From contig NZ_CP082833.1 of the NCBI RefSeq assembly GCF_021278985.1, positions 5,208,001 through 5,272,000 on the forward strand: a stretch of DNA of 64,000 bases. Direction: 5' to 3'. Source of the DNA: Citrobacter rodentium NBRC 105723 = DSM 16636 (lineage in GTDB: Bacteria; Pseudomonadota; Gammaproteobacteria; Enterobacterales; Enterobacteriaceae). Position numbers and translations under genes: made by a program. The notes under the pieces were generated by a model. The model was not told the DNA's origin. It saw only the letters and a list, made by a program, of their open reading frames with translations, and did not search any database. Positions 45,037 through 54,073 of the stretch are shown here, one piece after another (the first letter of the stretch is position 1; every line of letters starts with the position of its first letter).

Positions 45037-45966
45037 TTAAAGCACGCTAAAAAGGTTTAACTCGCTCACTTTGGAGTAGGTTTTAAGCGTCGCTTCCATT
45101 GCCATTTCCAGACCGGTAAAGGTAATGGAGGCCGGACCGTAATCGAGATCGCTCAGCGAACCGATCAGCTGGTCGTTCGAGGTGGCGATATCGGTCTGCG
45201 CGCCGCTCAGCATGGTCATCGTATTCTGCGTCTCGCCCAGCGAGGCGACAGAGGCGTTCAGCGAATCCGCAGCCTGATCCACAACGTCGATGGCGCTGGC
45301 AATATCGCTCTGTATCTGCGGATCCGCCGGATCGAGCGACGGGTCCTGCAACTCCTGAGAGAGCGCGTTAAGCGTATTGAGGACGTCGAGACTGCTGCCG
45401 AAGAAATCACTTACCGCCACGTTGGTATCCACCTCTACGCCGTTTGAAACCGTGGTCTGGCGGTGATCGCCGTTGCCCTGATAGCTGTAGCTGTCGGTCA
45501 CGCCGTCGCCGTCATCGTCCACCGCCAAAATCGGCGGCTTATCGTTTACCGTTCCGCCGAAAACGTAGTGGCCGTCTTCATCCTGATAATTGAGCGCGGC
45601 GACCATCGATTCGGTCAGGGAGGCAATGTCCTGCCCGAGGCTGGCCAGCGAATCGGCGGTATTGGTGCCGTTGGCCGCTTCCAGCAGATCGTCGCGCACC
45701 GACAGCAGCGCATTATTGACGCCGTCAAGAATCGACTCCTGCTGGCTCATCCCCGCCGAGGCGGAGTCGATATTGTTCTGATACTGCTCAATCGCCGACT
45801 GCTGGCGGTTAAGCTGGGTAATGCGCGTCGAAGCGATCGGATCGTCCGACGGCAGCAGAATACTCTTACCGGTCGCCATCTGGGTGACCACGTGCGCCAG
45901 ATCGCCGGAGAGATCGTTAAAGTTCCGGGTCATTGATACATAGGATTGTTGGGCGGTAACGCGCAT
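45037..45966 (-). CDS. lfgL: Lateral hook-filament junction protein LfgL (FlgL-like)
   Basis: A 309-residue exported protein. Flagellin-like ends are visible: MRVTAQQSYVSMTRNFNDLS, LPSDDPIASTRITQLNRQQS and the C-terminal YGPASITFTGLEMAMEATLK. FlgL (HAP3) joins the HAP1 layer to the filament. It follows lfgK after 14 bases. Confidence 0.9.
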   Translation of the reverse strand: MRVTAQQSYVSMTRNFNDLSGDLAHVVTQMATGKSILLPSDDPIASTRITQLNRQQSAIEQYQNNIDSASAGMSQQESILDGVNNALLSVRDDLLEAANGTNTADSLASLGQDIASLTESMVAALNYQDEDGHYVFGGTVNDKPPILAVDDDGDGVTDSYSYQGNGDHRQTTVSNGVEVDTNVAVSDFFGSSLDVLNTLNALSQELQDPSLDPADPQIQSDIASAIDVVDQAADSLNASVASLGETQNTMTMLSGAQTDIATSNDQLIGSLSDLDYGPASITFTGLEMAMEATLKTYSKVSELNLFSVL

Positions 45967-45980
45967 GCTGGCTCTCCCGG

Positions 45981-47348
45981 TTAATTACACATTTCCAGTA
46001 CAGAATCGAAAATTTCCGCACCGGCTGAAATGACCTTCAGGTTGGCCTCATAAATCTGCTGATAGGTAATGAGGTTCACCGCTTCTTCGTCCATGCTGAC
46101 GCTGCTCTGCTGGTTCTGCGCTTCGGAATAGACGTTCGCCGCCGCCTGCGCTTCGGTCTGGTTCTGCTGGCTAAAGATGCCGATGTTGCTGATGATCGCC
46201 GAACAGGCTTCGCCAACGCTGACTTCGCCGAGGTTGGCTATTTCCAGCGGTCTGGTCGAGATAGCGATCAGCGCCTGCAGGTTATCGCTGTTGCCGCTTT
46301 CGTCCGGCGAGCTGGAGAACGCCAGTTTGTCAGCGGTAATATCCGGATTCACCACCAGCGGACCGTCGGAAGAGGCGGCGTCGTAAATAAACAGCGGCTC
46401 GCCCGGATTACCGTTCAGGTCGTAGCCCTGCGCAAGCTGGCTGTTCACCGCGTCGGCAAACTGCGCGGCCATGCTGTTGATGGTATCGGAAAGCGGCGTC
46501 AGCACCTGGTTCTGGTAATCAAACAGCGCCCCCAGCGAACCGCCGGTGTCGGTGGTCATTGAGGCGGTGGTGCCGGCGAAGGTCAGCGACATGCTCCGGG
46601 AGCCGTCGGCGCTGGTTTCCAGCGCAATGGTGGAACTCTGCTGGCCGCTGACTAACGGCTGGCCGTTAGTCAGCGTCACGTTATAGTTGCCCTTATCGTC
46701 GATGTTGACCTGCACGTCCATAATGCCGCTCAGCTGTTCCACCATCTGGTCGCGGGCGTCATATAGCGCGGAGGCGTTGTCGCCGTTAGCCTCCGCCTGG
46801 GCGATCTGCTTGTTGTAGTTGGCGATGCCGCTGGTCAGCGTGTTGATCTGCGTCACCATCGCCTGTTCCTGACTGACAATCTCGTCGCTCTGCGAATCGA
46901 TATAGGCCAGGGTATTGTCGATACGCAACGCCAGCGCGCCAGATTCGCTCAGCACCTGCTCGCGCAGGGCGGCATCGTCCGGACTGGTGGTCGCTTCATT
47001 CAGCGCGGCGAAGAAGTTGTCAAAACCACCGCTCAGACTACTGTTTTCATCGCTGAGTACGGTTTCCAGCTGGGTCAGGTACTCCTGCCGGGTGCTGTAG
47101 TAGCCGTAATCGCTGGCGGCATACCACACCTGATTGACCTGGTACTGGTTGGAGACGCGACGAATGCTGTCCACCTGCACCCCGTTGCCCGCGCTGTTCG
47201 GCGAACCGGCGCTGGCGCCGATGCTGCTGACCACCGCCACCTGGCGGGTATAACCGTCGGTCATCGCGTTAGCGGTATTCTGCGCGGTGACGTTCAGTTC
47301 CACCTGCGCCGTCGAAGCGCCGCTGTAGCCGATGTTAATCATATCCAT
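45981..47348 (-). CDS. lfgK: Lateral hook-filament junction protein LfgK (FlgK-like)
   Basis: A 455-residue HAP1. N-terminal MDMINIGYSGASTAQVELNV, TAQNTANAMTDGYTRQVAVV and the C-terminal SVSMDEEAVNLITYQQIYEA with SAGAEIFDSVLEMCN are FlgK hallmarks. The ATG at 47348 has AAGGA seven bases ahead; the codon before it is TTG. The 100-base gap to lfgJ contains a GC-rich inverted repeat (GGCGG/CCGCC followed by TTTT on the minus strand near 47415-47432). Confidence 0.9.
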   Translation of the reverse strand: MDMINIGYSGASTAQVELNVTAQNTANAMTDGYTRQVAVVSSIGASAGSPNSAGNGVQVDSIRRVSNQYQVNQVWYAASDYGYYSTRQEYLTQLETVLSDENSSLSGGFDNFFAALNEATTSPDDAALREQVLSESGALALRIDNTLAYIDSQSDEIVSQEQAMVTQINTLTSGIANYNKQIAQAEANGDNASALYDARDQMVEQLSGIMDVQVNIDDKGNYNVTLTNGQPLVSGQQSSTIALETSADGSRSMSLTFAGTTASMTTDTGGSLGALFDYQNQVLTPLSDTINSMAAQFADAVNSQLAQGYDLNGNPGEPLFIYDAASSDGPLVVNPDITADKLAFSSSPDESGNSDNLQALIAISTRPLEIANLGEVSVGEACSAIISNIGIFSQQNQTEAQAAANVYSEAQNQQSSVSMDEEAVNLITYQQIYEANLKVISAGAEIFDSVLEMCN

Positions 47349-47447
47349 CAAAAAATCCTTGCCGGACTGTCACCCGGTGTATCGTTAACAACCTTATTCG
47401 CTTAAGAGCGGCGAAAAGCGGCGGATTCTTAAGCCGCCGGACGCTCT

Positions 47448-47762
47448 TTATCCCTTGCTGTGATGCCCGGAAAGCTGTTTGACGATCATCGCCGCAATGC
47501 CGATGCCGTGCTGCTGCGCCAGCGTGTTGCACAGCTGGTCGTCGTAAAAGCCCTGCATCATGCGCACCGAGTCGCTGTTGAACGGGTTGTCTTTCGAATC
47601 GAAGATTTCGTTGGTTTTACGCATCTCTTTCAACATGTTGCGTAAGAAGATCGCCTCAAACTGCTCCGCGGCCTTCTGCATATCGTGATTGCGAATTTGC
47701 GGTCCCATCAGCGCGTCATGGCCAGAGACGCCGCCGCCGTGGTCAACCTTGAACTGGCTCAT
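47448..47762 (-). CDS. lfgJ: Lateral rod-binding protein LfgJ (N-terminal FlgJ type)
   Basis: A 104-residue protein equal to the rod-capping half of FlgJ: MQKAAEQFEAIFLRNMLKEM, then MMQGFYDDQLCNTLAQQHGI. The C-terminal muramidase domain of enteric FlgJ (about 310 residues in total) is absent, as in many lateral and polar systems, so a separate enzyme must open the peptidoglycan. ATG overlaps the lfgI stop (TAATG). Confidence 0.88.
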   Translation of the reverse strand: MSQFKVDHGGGVSGHDALMGPQIRNHDMQKAAEQFEAIFLRNMLKEMRKTNEIFDSKDNPFNSDSVRMMQGFYDDQLCNTLAQQHGIGIAAMIVKQLSGHHSKG

Positions 47763-48883
47763 TAAATCACCTCCAGATCGGCGTCAAGAGCGCCGGCTTC
47801 GTGCAGCGCCTGCAAAATCGACATAATGTCGTCCGGGGTCGCGCCCAGGCTGTTCAGGGCGTTAACCAGCGTTTTCAGACTGCTCGACTCCGGCAGGCTA
47901 ATCATTCCCGGACGGGCGTGGTTAACCGCGATATTGCTCTGCGGCGTCACCGCGGTGCGCCCGCCTGCCAGGGCGTTCGGCTGGCTGACGTTGCTGGTTT
48001 CGTTAATCGAAACCGTCAGGCTGCCATGAGAGACCGCCGCCGCGTGCAGCGCGATGCCGTCGCCCATTACCACCGTGCCGGTGCGCGAGTTAAACACCAC
48101 CCTGGCGCGAACCTTCTCGGCCTGCACCTGCACGTCATCCAGCTGCGACATAAACGCCACGCGGGCGCCCGGGCTGGTCGGCGCGCGGACGACCACGTTG
48201 GTCGAGCTTTGCGCGGTGGCAATGCCGCCAAAGACGGCGTTGATCGCCCCGGCAATGTTATTAGCGTCTTTAAAAGAGGGGCGCTTCAGATTGAGGGTAA
48301 TGGTGTCGCCCATCTGGAAGTCGCTGGGAATTTCGCGTTCCACCGTCGCGCCGTTGGGAATCAGCCCCGCCGTCGGCGTGTTGACGGTGACGCTGGAGCC
48401 GCTGGCGCCGGTGGCGTTCATCCCGCCCACCACCACGCTGCCCTGCGCCAGCGCGTAGACTTCGCCGTCCGCGCCGTGCAGTTGGGTCAACAGCAGAGTA
48501 CCGCCGCGCAGGCTTTTGGCGTCGCCAATAGATGACACGGTGACGTCAATGGTCTGCCCGCGCGAATACATCGGCGGCAGTACCGCGCTGACCGCCACCG
48601 CCGCGACGTTTTTCACCTTCGGATCGATTTTATTCGGCAACTGTACGCCAAACTGGCGCAGCATGTTGGTGATGGTCTGGTTGGTGAACTTCACCTGGTT
48701 TTTATCGCCAGTGCCGTCCAGCCCGACCACCAGACTGTAGCCGACCAGTTGGTTTTCCCGGACGCCCTGGACGTTAACCAGCGACTCCAGGGATTGCGCC
48801 TGCGCCATGCCGGGCAGCGCCAGCGTGAGGGCGATAGCGACGCCGTACAACGCCTGCATCCAGCGTCCGCTTGTGTGTTGCAT
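47762..48883 (-). CDS. lfgI: Lateral P-ring protein LfgI (FlgI-like)
   Basis: A 373-residue periplasmic protein with signal peptide MQHTSGRWMQALYGVAIALT, cleavage near AQAQSLESL. FlgI hallmarks: LVNVQGVRENQLVGYSLVVG, LDGTGDKNQVKFTNQTITNM, and the C-terminal MISLPESSSLKTLVNALNSL. It builds the P ring with the help of LfgA. The second ATG (48883) is preferred, with AGGAG seven bases ahead; a first ATG at 48898 overlaps the lfgH stop. Confidence 0.92.
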   Translation of the reverse strand: MQHTSGRWMQALYGVAIALTLALPGMAQAQSLESLVNVQGVRENQLVGYSLVVGLDGTGDKNQVKFTNQTITNMLRQFGVQLPNKIDPKVKNVAAVAVSAVLPPMYSRGQTIDVTVSSIGDAKSLRGGTLLLTQLHGADGEVYALAQGSVVVGGMNATGASGSSVTVNTPTAGLIPNGATVEREIPSDFQMGDTITLNLKRPSFKDANNIAGAINAVFGGIATAQSSTNVVVRAPTSPGARVAFMSQLDDVQVQAEKVRARVVFNSRTGTVVMGDGIALHAAAVSHGSLTVSINETSNVSQPNALAGGRTAVTPQSNIAVNHARPGMISLPESSSLKTLVNALNSLGATPDDIMSILQALHEAGALDADLEVI

Positions 48884-48897
48884 CTCAGACTCCTGCA

Positions 48898-49563
48898 TTA
48901 AATCGGGAACAGCGGATGGTTAAACAGACGCGTCAGCCAGCCCGCCGCGTTAGCGTCGCTCAGCGCCCCGCGACCGGCATACGAAATGCGCGCGTCGGCG
49001 ATCCGCTGTGAGGAAACGGAGTTGTCGTTCTGAATATCGTCGGCGCGGACCAGACCGCTCAGGCGAATGTACTCATCCCCCTGGTTTAAGGTCAGCCACT
49101 TCTCACCGCGAATTTCGAGAATGCCGTTCGGCTGCACCGAGTGCACTGACACCGTTATCTCCCCGCGCAGGCTGTTCTGCTGCTGTGAGGTGGCGCTACC
49201 GTCAAAATCACGGTTAGCGTCAATGGAGCCGGAGAGATTTTTCTTCGTATGGCCGAAGAACGTCGGCGCGCCGATATCGACGGTGTTGTTCTTGCCAAAG
49301 TTGGTTTTCGCCTGCTTGCTGGACTGGGTGGACTCTTCAAGGAGCACCGTCAGAATATCGCCCACCCGGTAGGCGCGGCGGTCCGCCGTCAGCGACCAGT
49401 TATAGCCTGTTTCAAACACGCCTCCGGCGCGCCCCGCGGCTGGCGGCGGCGCTTCGGCTTTTGGCGGCGCAAAGAACTCGTCATTTTTTTTCACCAACAG
49501 CGTCTGTGATTCGCACCCGCTCAGCAGGGGAAGCAGCGCTATCAGCCAGAGATAATTTTTCAC
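48898..49563 (-). CDS. lfgH: Lateral L-ring lipoprotein LfgH (FlgH-like)
   Basis: A 221-residue outer-membrane lipoprotein: MKNYLWLIALLPLLSGCESQ has a lipobox LLSGC with the cysteine at residue 17. FlgH features are GDILTVLLEESTQSSKQAKT, the Ser/Asp-rich middle, LEIRGEKWLTLNQGDEYIRL, and SGLVRADDIQNDNSVSSQRI. It forms the L ring. Confidence 0.92.
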   Translation of the reverse strand: MKNYLWLIALLPLLSGCESQTLLVKKNDEFFAPPKAEAPPPAAGRAGGVFETGYNWSLTADRRAYRVGDILTVLLEESTQSSKQAKTNFGKNNTVDIGAPTFFGHTKKNLSGSIDANRDFDGSATSQQQNSLRGEITVSVHSVQPNGILEIRGEKWLTLNQGDEYIRLSGLVRADDIQNDNSVSSQRIADARISYAGRGALSDANAAGWLTRLFNHPLFPI

Positions 49564-49578
49564 GATTTGCCTGTTTCT

Positions 49579-49603
49579 GCCGGATGGCGCTGAGCCATCC
49601 GGC
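49579..49603. repeat. REP-like hairpin between lfgG and lfgH
   Basis: GCCGGATGGC-GCTGA-GCCATCCGGC, perfect 10-bp stem with the REP core GCCGGATGGC. Located in the 56-base lfgG-lfgH gap; may protect the upstream lfg mRNA from 3' exonucleases. Confidence 0.65.
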
Positions 49604-49619
49604 CATTTATGTTATTGAG

Positions 49620-50405
49620 TTACAGCGTCTGGCTGATAAATTGCAGCATGTCGTCCGCCGCGGAGACCATTTTGGCGTTCATCTCATAGGCGCGCTGTAC
49701 CGTGATCATCGCCACCATTTCGTTGACGATATCGACGTTGGAGCCCTCCAGCGCGTTCCCCTGCAGGGTGCCCAGACCGTCTTCGCCGGGGATCCCTTCG
49801 GTCGGCTGACCGCTGGCGGCGGTTTCCAGATAGAGGTTATCGCCTTCGGCGGACAGCCCAGCCGGGTTAGCGAAGTTGACCAGCGTCAGCTGGCCCAGCT
49901 CGGTCGGGTCGCTGTCGCCGGGCAGGATCGCCGTCACCGTGCCGTCTTCGCCAAACGCCACGCTGGTGGCCCCCGCCGGTACGTCGATCTCCGGCTGTAG
50001 CGGCAGCCCCTGTGAGTTAGTCAACACTCCGTCGGCATTGATTTGCAGGTTGCCGTCACGGGTGTAGGCGATATCGCCATTGGCCTTCTGTACCTGCAAA
50101 AAGCCCTGTCCCATAATGGCGACGTTCATGGCGTTGTCAGTGGTTTCCACATTGCCTTCGGTGAAGGTTTTCTGGGTGCCGACGATGCGCACGCCGCTAC
50201 CGAACTGCATACCTGTCGGCATGATATTGTTCTGATCGAGCATCGCGCCCGGCGCTTCCTGCGTCTGGTAGAACAGATCCTGGAACATCACTCGGTCGCG
50301 TTTAAAACCGGTGGTATTGACGTTGGCGATGTTGTTGGCAATCGCGCTCATCTCGGCGTCCTGCGCCGAAAGGCCGGTTTTACTGATCCATAACGCTGCA
50401 TTCAT
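49620..50405 (-). CDS. lfgG: Lateral distal rod protein LfgG (FlgG-like)
   Basis: A 261-residue rod protein. MNAALWISKTGLSAQDAEMS, AIANNIANVNTTGFKRDRVM, FQDLFYQTQEAPGAMLDQNN and the C-terminal LEGSNVDIVNEMVAMITVQR with MVSAADDMLQFISQTL match FlgG closely. Exported without a signal peptide through the flagellar type III gate. Intact. Confidence 0.95.
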   Translation of the reverse strand: MNAALWISKTGLSAQDAEMSAIANNIANVNTTGFKRDRVMFQDLFYQTQEAPGAMLDQNNIMPTGMQFGSGVRIVGTQKTFTEGNVETTDNAMNVAIMGQGFLQVQKANGDIAYTRDGNLQINADGVLTNSQGLPLQPEIDVPAGATSVAFGEDGTVTAILPGDSDPTELGQLTLVNFANPAGLSAEGDNLYLETAASGQPTEGIPGEDGLGTLQGNALEGSNVDIVNEMVAMITVQRAYEMNAKMVSAADDMLQFISQTL

Positions 50406-50435
50406 AAAGCTTTATTCCCGATTAAAAACCGCGGC

Positions 50436-51173
50436 TCAGGAGCCGCGTAACAGTCGATTACCCGCGTCGCTGAGATCCTCAGCGGCTTTCATCATCTTGA
50501 TTTGCGCTTCAAACTGACGGTTCATCGCAATTGAGGTCATCATTTCGCTGACCGCGGAAACGTTGCTTCCTTCGAGAAAACCGCCGCTCACTTTGATGTT
50601 TTCGTCGCGCTGCGCCGGCAGGCCGTCGGCGGTCACCAGCATCCCCTAGGCGTTTTTCGCCAGGTTGTTGACCGGAATATCCACCAGCTTCAGGCGGTCA
50701 ATATCCATCGTGGCGGTCACGTCGCCGTCGTCCGGCGTTACGGAGAGCGTGCCGTCGCTGCCGAAAGAGGCGATGGCGTTCGGCGGCAGGACAATCGGGC
50801 CGTTGTCGCCAAGCACCAGATTACCGTCAATGGTCAGTTGCCCCTGGTCGTCCTGCTGGATGTTGCCGTTGCGGGTATAGACTTCGTTACCGTCCTTATC
50901 CTCTACCGCGATATAGCCGCGTCCCTGAATGGCGACGTCCAGCGGGCGTTCAGTTTTTTCCGCCACGCCGGTGCTGTCGTTAACGCCGCTCGGACTTTCC
51001 TGGGCCATGTAGCGCGTGTCGAATCCACTGCCGTCAACCTTGTCGTTGCGCGCCATCGCCATATCGGCGCGAAAGCCGCTGGTGTTGACGTTAGCGAGGT
51101 TGTTGGCGCTAATTTGCTGCTGATACAGCGTCTGCGTGGCGCCGCTCAGGGCGGTATAAATCAAGCGATCCAT
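50436..51173 (-). pseudogene. lfgF: Lateral proximal rod protein LfgF, broken by an in-frame amber codon
   Basis: The frame starts MDRLIYTALSGATQTLYQQQ and shows FlgF motifs (ISANNLANVNTSGFRADMAM, PLDVAIQGRGYIAVEDKDGN). A TAG at 50646-50648 ends it after 175 residues; the same frame continues without a gap (GMLVTADGLPAQRDENIKVS, GGFLEGSNVSAVSEMMTSIA) to 50436, giving the normal 245-residue length and the C-terminal helix. A CAG-to-TAG change at Gln176 explains it. The truncated product would lack the C-terminal D0 helix needed to pack in the rod, so lateral rod assembly should fail unless the amber codon is suppressed. Confidence 0.9.
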
Positions 51174-51184
51174 GGGTCTGCGCC

Positions 51185-52387
51185 TTACATCGCCTGGAAG
51201 AGAGCGTCATCAAGCTGCGTACTGGTGGAGATCACCTTAGTGTTCGCCTGATAGTTACGCTGGGCGGTCATCAGCTCCACCAGCTCGGTGGTAATATCCA
51301 CGTTGGAGCTTTCGAGCATCCCGGAGGAGAGCGTGCCGCAGGAGCCGGAACCGGGTACGCCAATCAGAGCGGAGCCGGATTCGCCGGTCTGCACCCAGGC
51401 CGTACCGCTGACCGCCTCCAGACCGTTTTCGTTCGGGAAAGTCGCCAGTACGATCTGCCCCTGCAACATCCGTTCGCCGTTGCTGTAGGTGGCGTAAACT
51501 TTGCCGTCGTCGTCAACCTGCACGCCGTTCTGGGTCGCGGAAGCGTAGCCGTTCGCCGAGTTGGTGGTGACCGAGAAGTCGGAACCGTACTGGGTGCAGC
51601 TTGAGTAGTCGAAGGTCATGTCGATCGGCGCGGCCGCGCCGGTTTCGAATTCGACGGAGACAGGAGACGTCGGGGAGGTCAGCTTGCCGGTATTGGGGTC
51701 GAACGTTAAGGTCACTGGCTCCACGCCGCTTTCCATCTGGCCGTCAAAGCTGTACTGCACCTCCCAGCTATTATCGTCGGTCTTCGTGAAGTACTGGCAG
51801 ACGGAGTGCTCATTGCCCAGCGAGTCATAAACCGTGGTGGTATAGCTGTCGGTGTAAGAGTCGCTGTTGCTCAGATCGAAAGGCATCGTTGAACGATCGA
51901 CAGTCTCATCGCTGGCGTCAAAGTTAGCGGTGAAGGTCATATTGCTGGTCGCCTGGGCCGGAATATTGCCGGTCTGGATCTGCAGATCGGTGACGGTGCC
52001 GGTTTGCAGCGTGCCGCTGCCGTCAACCGGGTAGCCCTGCAGGCAGGCGCCCGAGGCGTTAACGATATAGCCGTTTTTATCAGTCTCAAACGAACCGGCG
52101 CGGGTATAGGTAATATTGCCCGCGCTGTCGCACATCACGAAGAAGCCGCCGTTGTTGATCGCCAGGTCCAGCGCGTTGCCGGTGGAAACCATTGAACCGC
52201 CGCGGGCGATGCTCTGAGCGGTGCCCGCCACGCTAACGCCCATCGCCTGGCTGTCTGCGTACATGGCGGAAAAGTCGGTAGTCATCGACTTATAGCCGAC
52301 GGTGCCGGCGTTAGCGATATTGTTACTGATGCCGTCCAGTTGCTCGTTGACGGCATTCAGCCCCGTCGCCGCAATTTCATAGCTCAT
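51185..52387 (-). CDS. lfgE: Lateral hook protein LfgE (FlgE-like)
   Basis: A 400-residue hook protein. N-terminal MSYEIAATGLNAVNEQLDGI, SNNIANAGTVGYKSMTTDFS and the C-terminal LESSNVDITTELVELMTAQR with YQANTKVISTSTQLDDALFQ are FlgE hallmarks. Five cysteines are present in the exported protein (VMCDS, GACLQ, SVCQY, SSCTQ, GSCGT), unusual for external flagellar proteins. It follows lfgD after 25 bases and precedes lfgF. Confidence 0.93.
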   Translation of the reverse strand: MSYEIAATGLNAVNEQLDGISNNIANAGTVGYKSMTTDFSAMYADSQAMGVSVAGTAQSIARGGSMVSTGNALDLAINNGGFFVMCDSAGNITYTRAGSFETDKNGYIVNASGACLQGYPVDGSGTLQTGTVTDLQIQTGNIPAQATSNMTFTANFDASDETVDRSTMPFDLSNSDSYTDSYTTTVYDSLGNEHSVCQYFTKTDDNSWEVQYSFDGQMESGVEPVTLTFDPNTGKLTSPTSPVSVEFETGAAAPIDMTFDYSSCTQYGSDFSVTTNSANGYASATQNGVQVDDDGKVYATYSNGERMLQGQIVLATFPNENGLEAVSGTAWVQTGESGSALIGVPGSGSCGTLSSGMLESSNVDITTELVELMTAQRNYQANTKVISTSTQLDDALFQAM

Positions 52388-52412
52388 TATTCATCCTGTA
52401 TTTAAAAATTAT

Positions 52413-53225
52413 TCAAATCGCATCGCTGCTGTCGCTACCGTTATCCGCATCCGGTACGCCGAACTGACTGATCATGGTGAACGGCACTTCGCCGACGCCG
52501 TCGATATTCAGCACCGGCGTGCTGCCATCCAGCGGAATTCGCACGTCTTTTACTTCACCTGAGACTTCAACCGGCACTTCCTCTTCCCCGGTGTTGGTGA
52601 CCACCGAAAGGTCATAATCTCCTGGCGGAATGCCGTAATCGGCAGGGTTAATGTCAAAATCCACCTGGCCCGGCCCCACGGACGTGCCGCCTTCCGGCAG
52701 CAGCGACACCGTGTAGTCATCGCCCGCCGCGTCGATAAAATGGAGATCGACGGTGGTGCAGGCATCGTCAAGGGTGACGCGCCCTTCAATCGCGCTATCG
52801 CTGACCTGCAAAGTGGTGGTCTGAACCATGATGTCGTCGCCCACCAGGTTGCCCAGCGCCATCACCTGAATATTGCTCATCAGCACCGCGTTGGTGTTCG
52901 CCTGTACGCTCATCTCCTCCATCATCGCCACCTGCGCCATCGACGAGAGCTGATCGATGTAGTCGGTGGGATCGGCCGGATCGGTCGGGTCCTGGTTCTG
53001 AATTTCCGCCACAAACAGGGTCAGAAACGTCTCCACGCCTGAGCTTTCCGTTGAGGTGGTGGTGGTTGCCGTCCCCGTCGTGCTGCTGTTATCGGAGGTT
53101 ACCGTGGTTGACGACGCGCTGCTGGCGTCTGACGTTGCGGCGTCAACGTGGTTGTCGGCGACCGCCGTCGGTTCCTGAGCAGCGGACAGCGCCTGAGAAC
53201 GGGTATACAGAGCCAGAGCGTTCAT
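52413..53225 (-). CDS. lfgD: Lateral hook-cap protein LfgD (FlgD-like)
   Basis: A 270-residue hook scaffold. After a Thr/Ser-rich N-terminal segment of about 60 residues comes the conserved ETFLTLFVAEIQNQDPTDPA-DPTDYIDQLSSMAQVAMMEE block, then FlgD Ig/tudor-like domains (PPGDYDLSVVTNTGEEEVPV). The low-complexity spacer is longer than in E. coli FlgD (231 residues). It overlaps the lfgC stop by one base (TAATG). Confidence 0.9.
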   Translation of the reverse strand: MNALALYTRSQALSAAQEPTAVADNHVDAATSDASSASSTTVTSDNSSTTGTATTTTSTESSGVETFLTLFVAEIQNQDPTDPADPTDYIDQLSSMAQVAMMEEMSVQANTNAVLMSNIQVMALGNLVGDDIMVQTTTLQVSDSAIEGRVTLDDACTTVDLHFIDAAGDDYTVSLLPEGGTSVGPGQVDFDINPADYGIPPGDYDLSVVTNTGEEEVPVEVSGEVKDVRIPLDGSTPVLNIDGVGEVPFTMISQFGVPDADNGSDSSDAI

Positions 53226-53656
53226 TACGCTTCCCCTAATTTGAGCAGACTTTGCTGCATGCTTTTCACGTTATTCAGCACGTCCACGTTGGTTTCAAAA
53301 TCGCGCGACGCGGACATCATGTCTGCCATCTGCTCAACGACGTTGACGTCCGGATACCAAACGTAGCCGTTGTTATCCGCCATGGGATGATGGGGTTCAT
53401 AGCGCTTCACCGCCCCGCCGCTTTGCAGTACGTCCTGCACCTGAACGCTGGCGCCGTCTATCGCGTGGCGATGATGCGCGCCAGTCAGGCTATTGTTATA
53501 AACCGCAGCAAAAACCGGACTGCGGGCCTTATAGGCCTGCGCTTCGCTGCTGGCGGGCGCTTCGGCATTCGCCAGGTTACTGGCGACGGTATTCAGGCGA
53601 ATGGTTTGCGCCGTCATTGCCGAGCCGGAGATCTGGTAAATATCAGTAAATGACAT
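53225..53656 (-). CDS. lfgC: Lateral proximal rod protein LfgC (FlgC-like)
   Basis: A 143-residue rod protein: MSFTDIYQISGSAMTAQTIR, LNTVASNLANAEAPASSEAQ, AYKARSPVFAAVYN and the C-terminal NGYVWYPDVNVVEQMADMMS. Matches FlgC. The frame is intact here; in E. coli 042 I recall a frameshift in this gene. Confidence 0.93.
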   Translation of the reverse strand: MSFTDIYQISGSAMTAQTIRLNTVASNLANAEAPASSEAQAYKARSPVFAAVYNNSLTGAHHRHAIDGASVQVQDVLQSGGAVKRYEPHHPMADNNGYVWYPDVNVVEQMADMMSASRDFETNVDVLNNVKSMQQSLLKLGEA

Positions 53657-53658
53657 CC

Positions 53659-54006
53659 TTATTTCCCTTCAATGGCCTCTTTAATCCCGCTGATTTGCAG
53701 GTTTAAAAAGGTCAGACTGCTTTGATAATCCATACTGTTTTGCGAAAACCGGGCCTGTTCGGTATTCAGTTCCACGGTGTTGCCATCTTCCGAGGGCTGC
53801 ATCGGCACGCGGTACTTGACGTCAACTTCTGGCATCACATTTGTCCGACTTGCCCGTTGCATCTCAGCGGCAAAATCAATATCTTTAGCCTTGAAATTCG
53901 GCGTATCGACATTTGCCAGATTCGCAGTCAGTAGCTCGGTCCTCTCAAGACGTAACTTCACTGCCTGCGGATGCACACCTAAAGCCTGCTGAAAACTGAT
54001 TCCCAT
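53659..54006 (-). CDS. lfgB: Lateral proximal rod protein LfgB (FlgB-like)
   Basis: A 115-residue rod protein starting MGISFQQALGVHPQAVKLRL, with the FlgB core LTANLANVDTPNFKAKDIDF and the C-terminal NSMDYQSSLTFLNLQISGIK. The start at 54006 is chosen over ATGs at 54015 and 54030: it gives the same distance to the conserved ALNLR-like block as in E. coli FlgB, it has AGGAG upstream, and the predicted sigma-54 start site (about 54032) leaves no leader for the 54030 ATG. First gene of the lfgB-L operon. Confidence 0.9.
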   Translation of the reverse strand: MGISFQQALGVHPQAVKLRLERTELLTANLANVDTPNFKAKDIDFAAEMQRASRTNVMPEVDVKYRVPMQPSEDGNTVELNTEQARFSQNSMDYQSSLTFLNLQISGIKEAIEGK

Positions 54007-54042
54007 TTCTTGCATCACTCCTGCATTCACTTTGCTTGTATT

Positions 54043-54059
54043 AGCAACTTACATGCCAA
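54043..54059 (-). promoter_or_regulatory. Sigma-54 promoter of the lfgB operon
   Basis: On the minus strand TTGGCATGTAAGTTGCT fits the -24/-12 consensus TGGCAC-N5-TTGC, with GG and GC spaced correctly. The start site would be about 54032. LafK-type enhancer-binding activators control such promoters in lateral flagellar systems. Confidence 0.75.
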
Positions 54060-54073
54060 CTTTTAAGTGACTG

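Noticed and set aside
53659..54030. lfgB starting at the first ATG (54030)
   Set aside because: The predicted sigma-54 start site is only about 2 bases upstream, and alignment with FlgB places the N-terminus at 54006.
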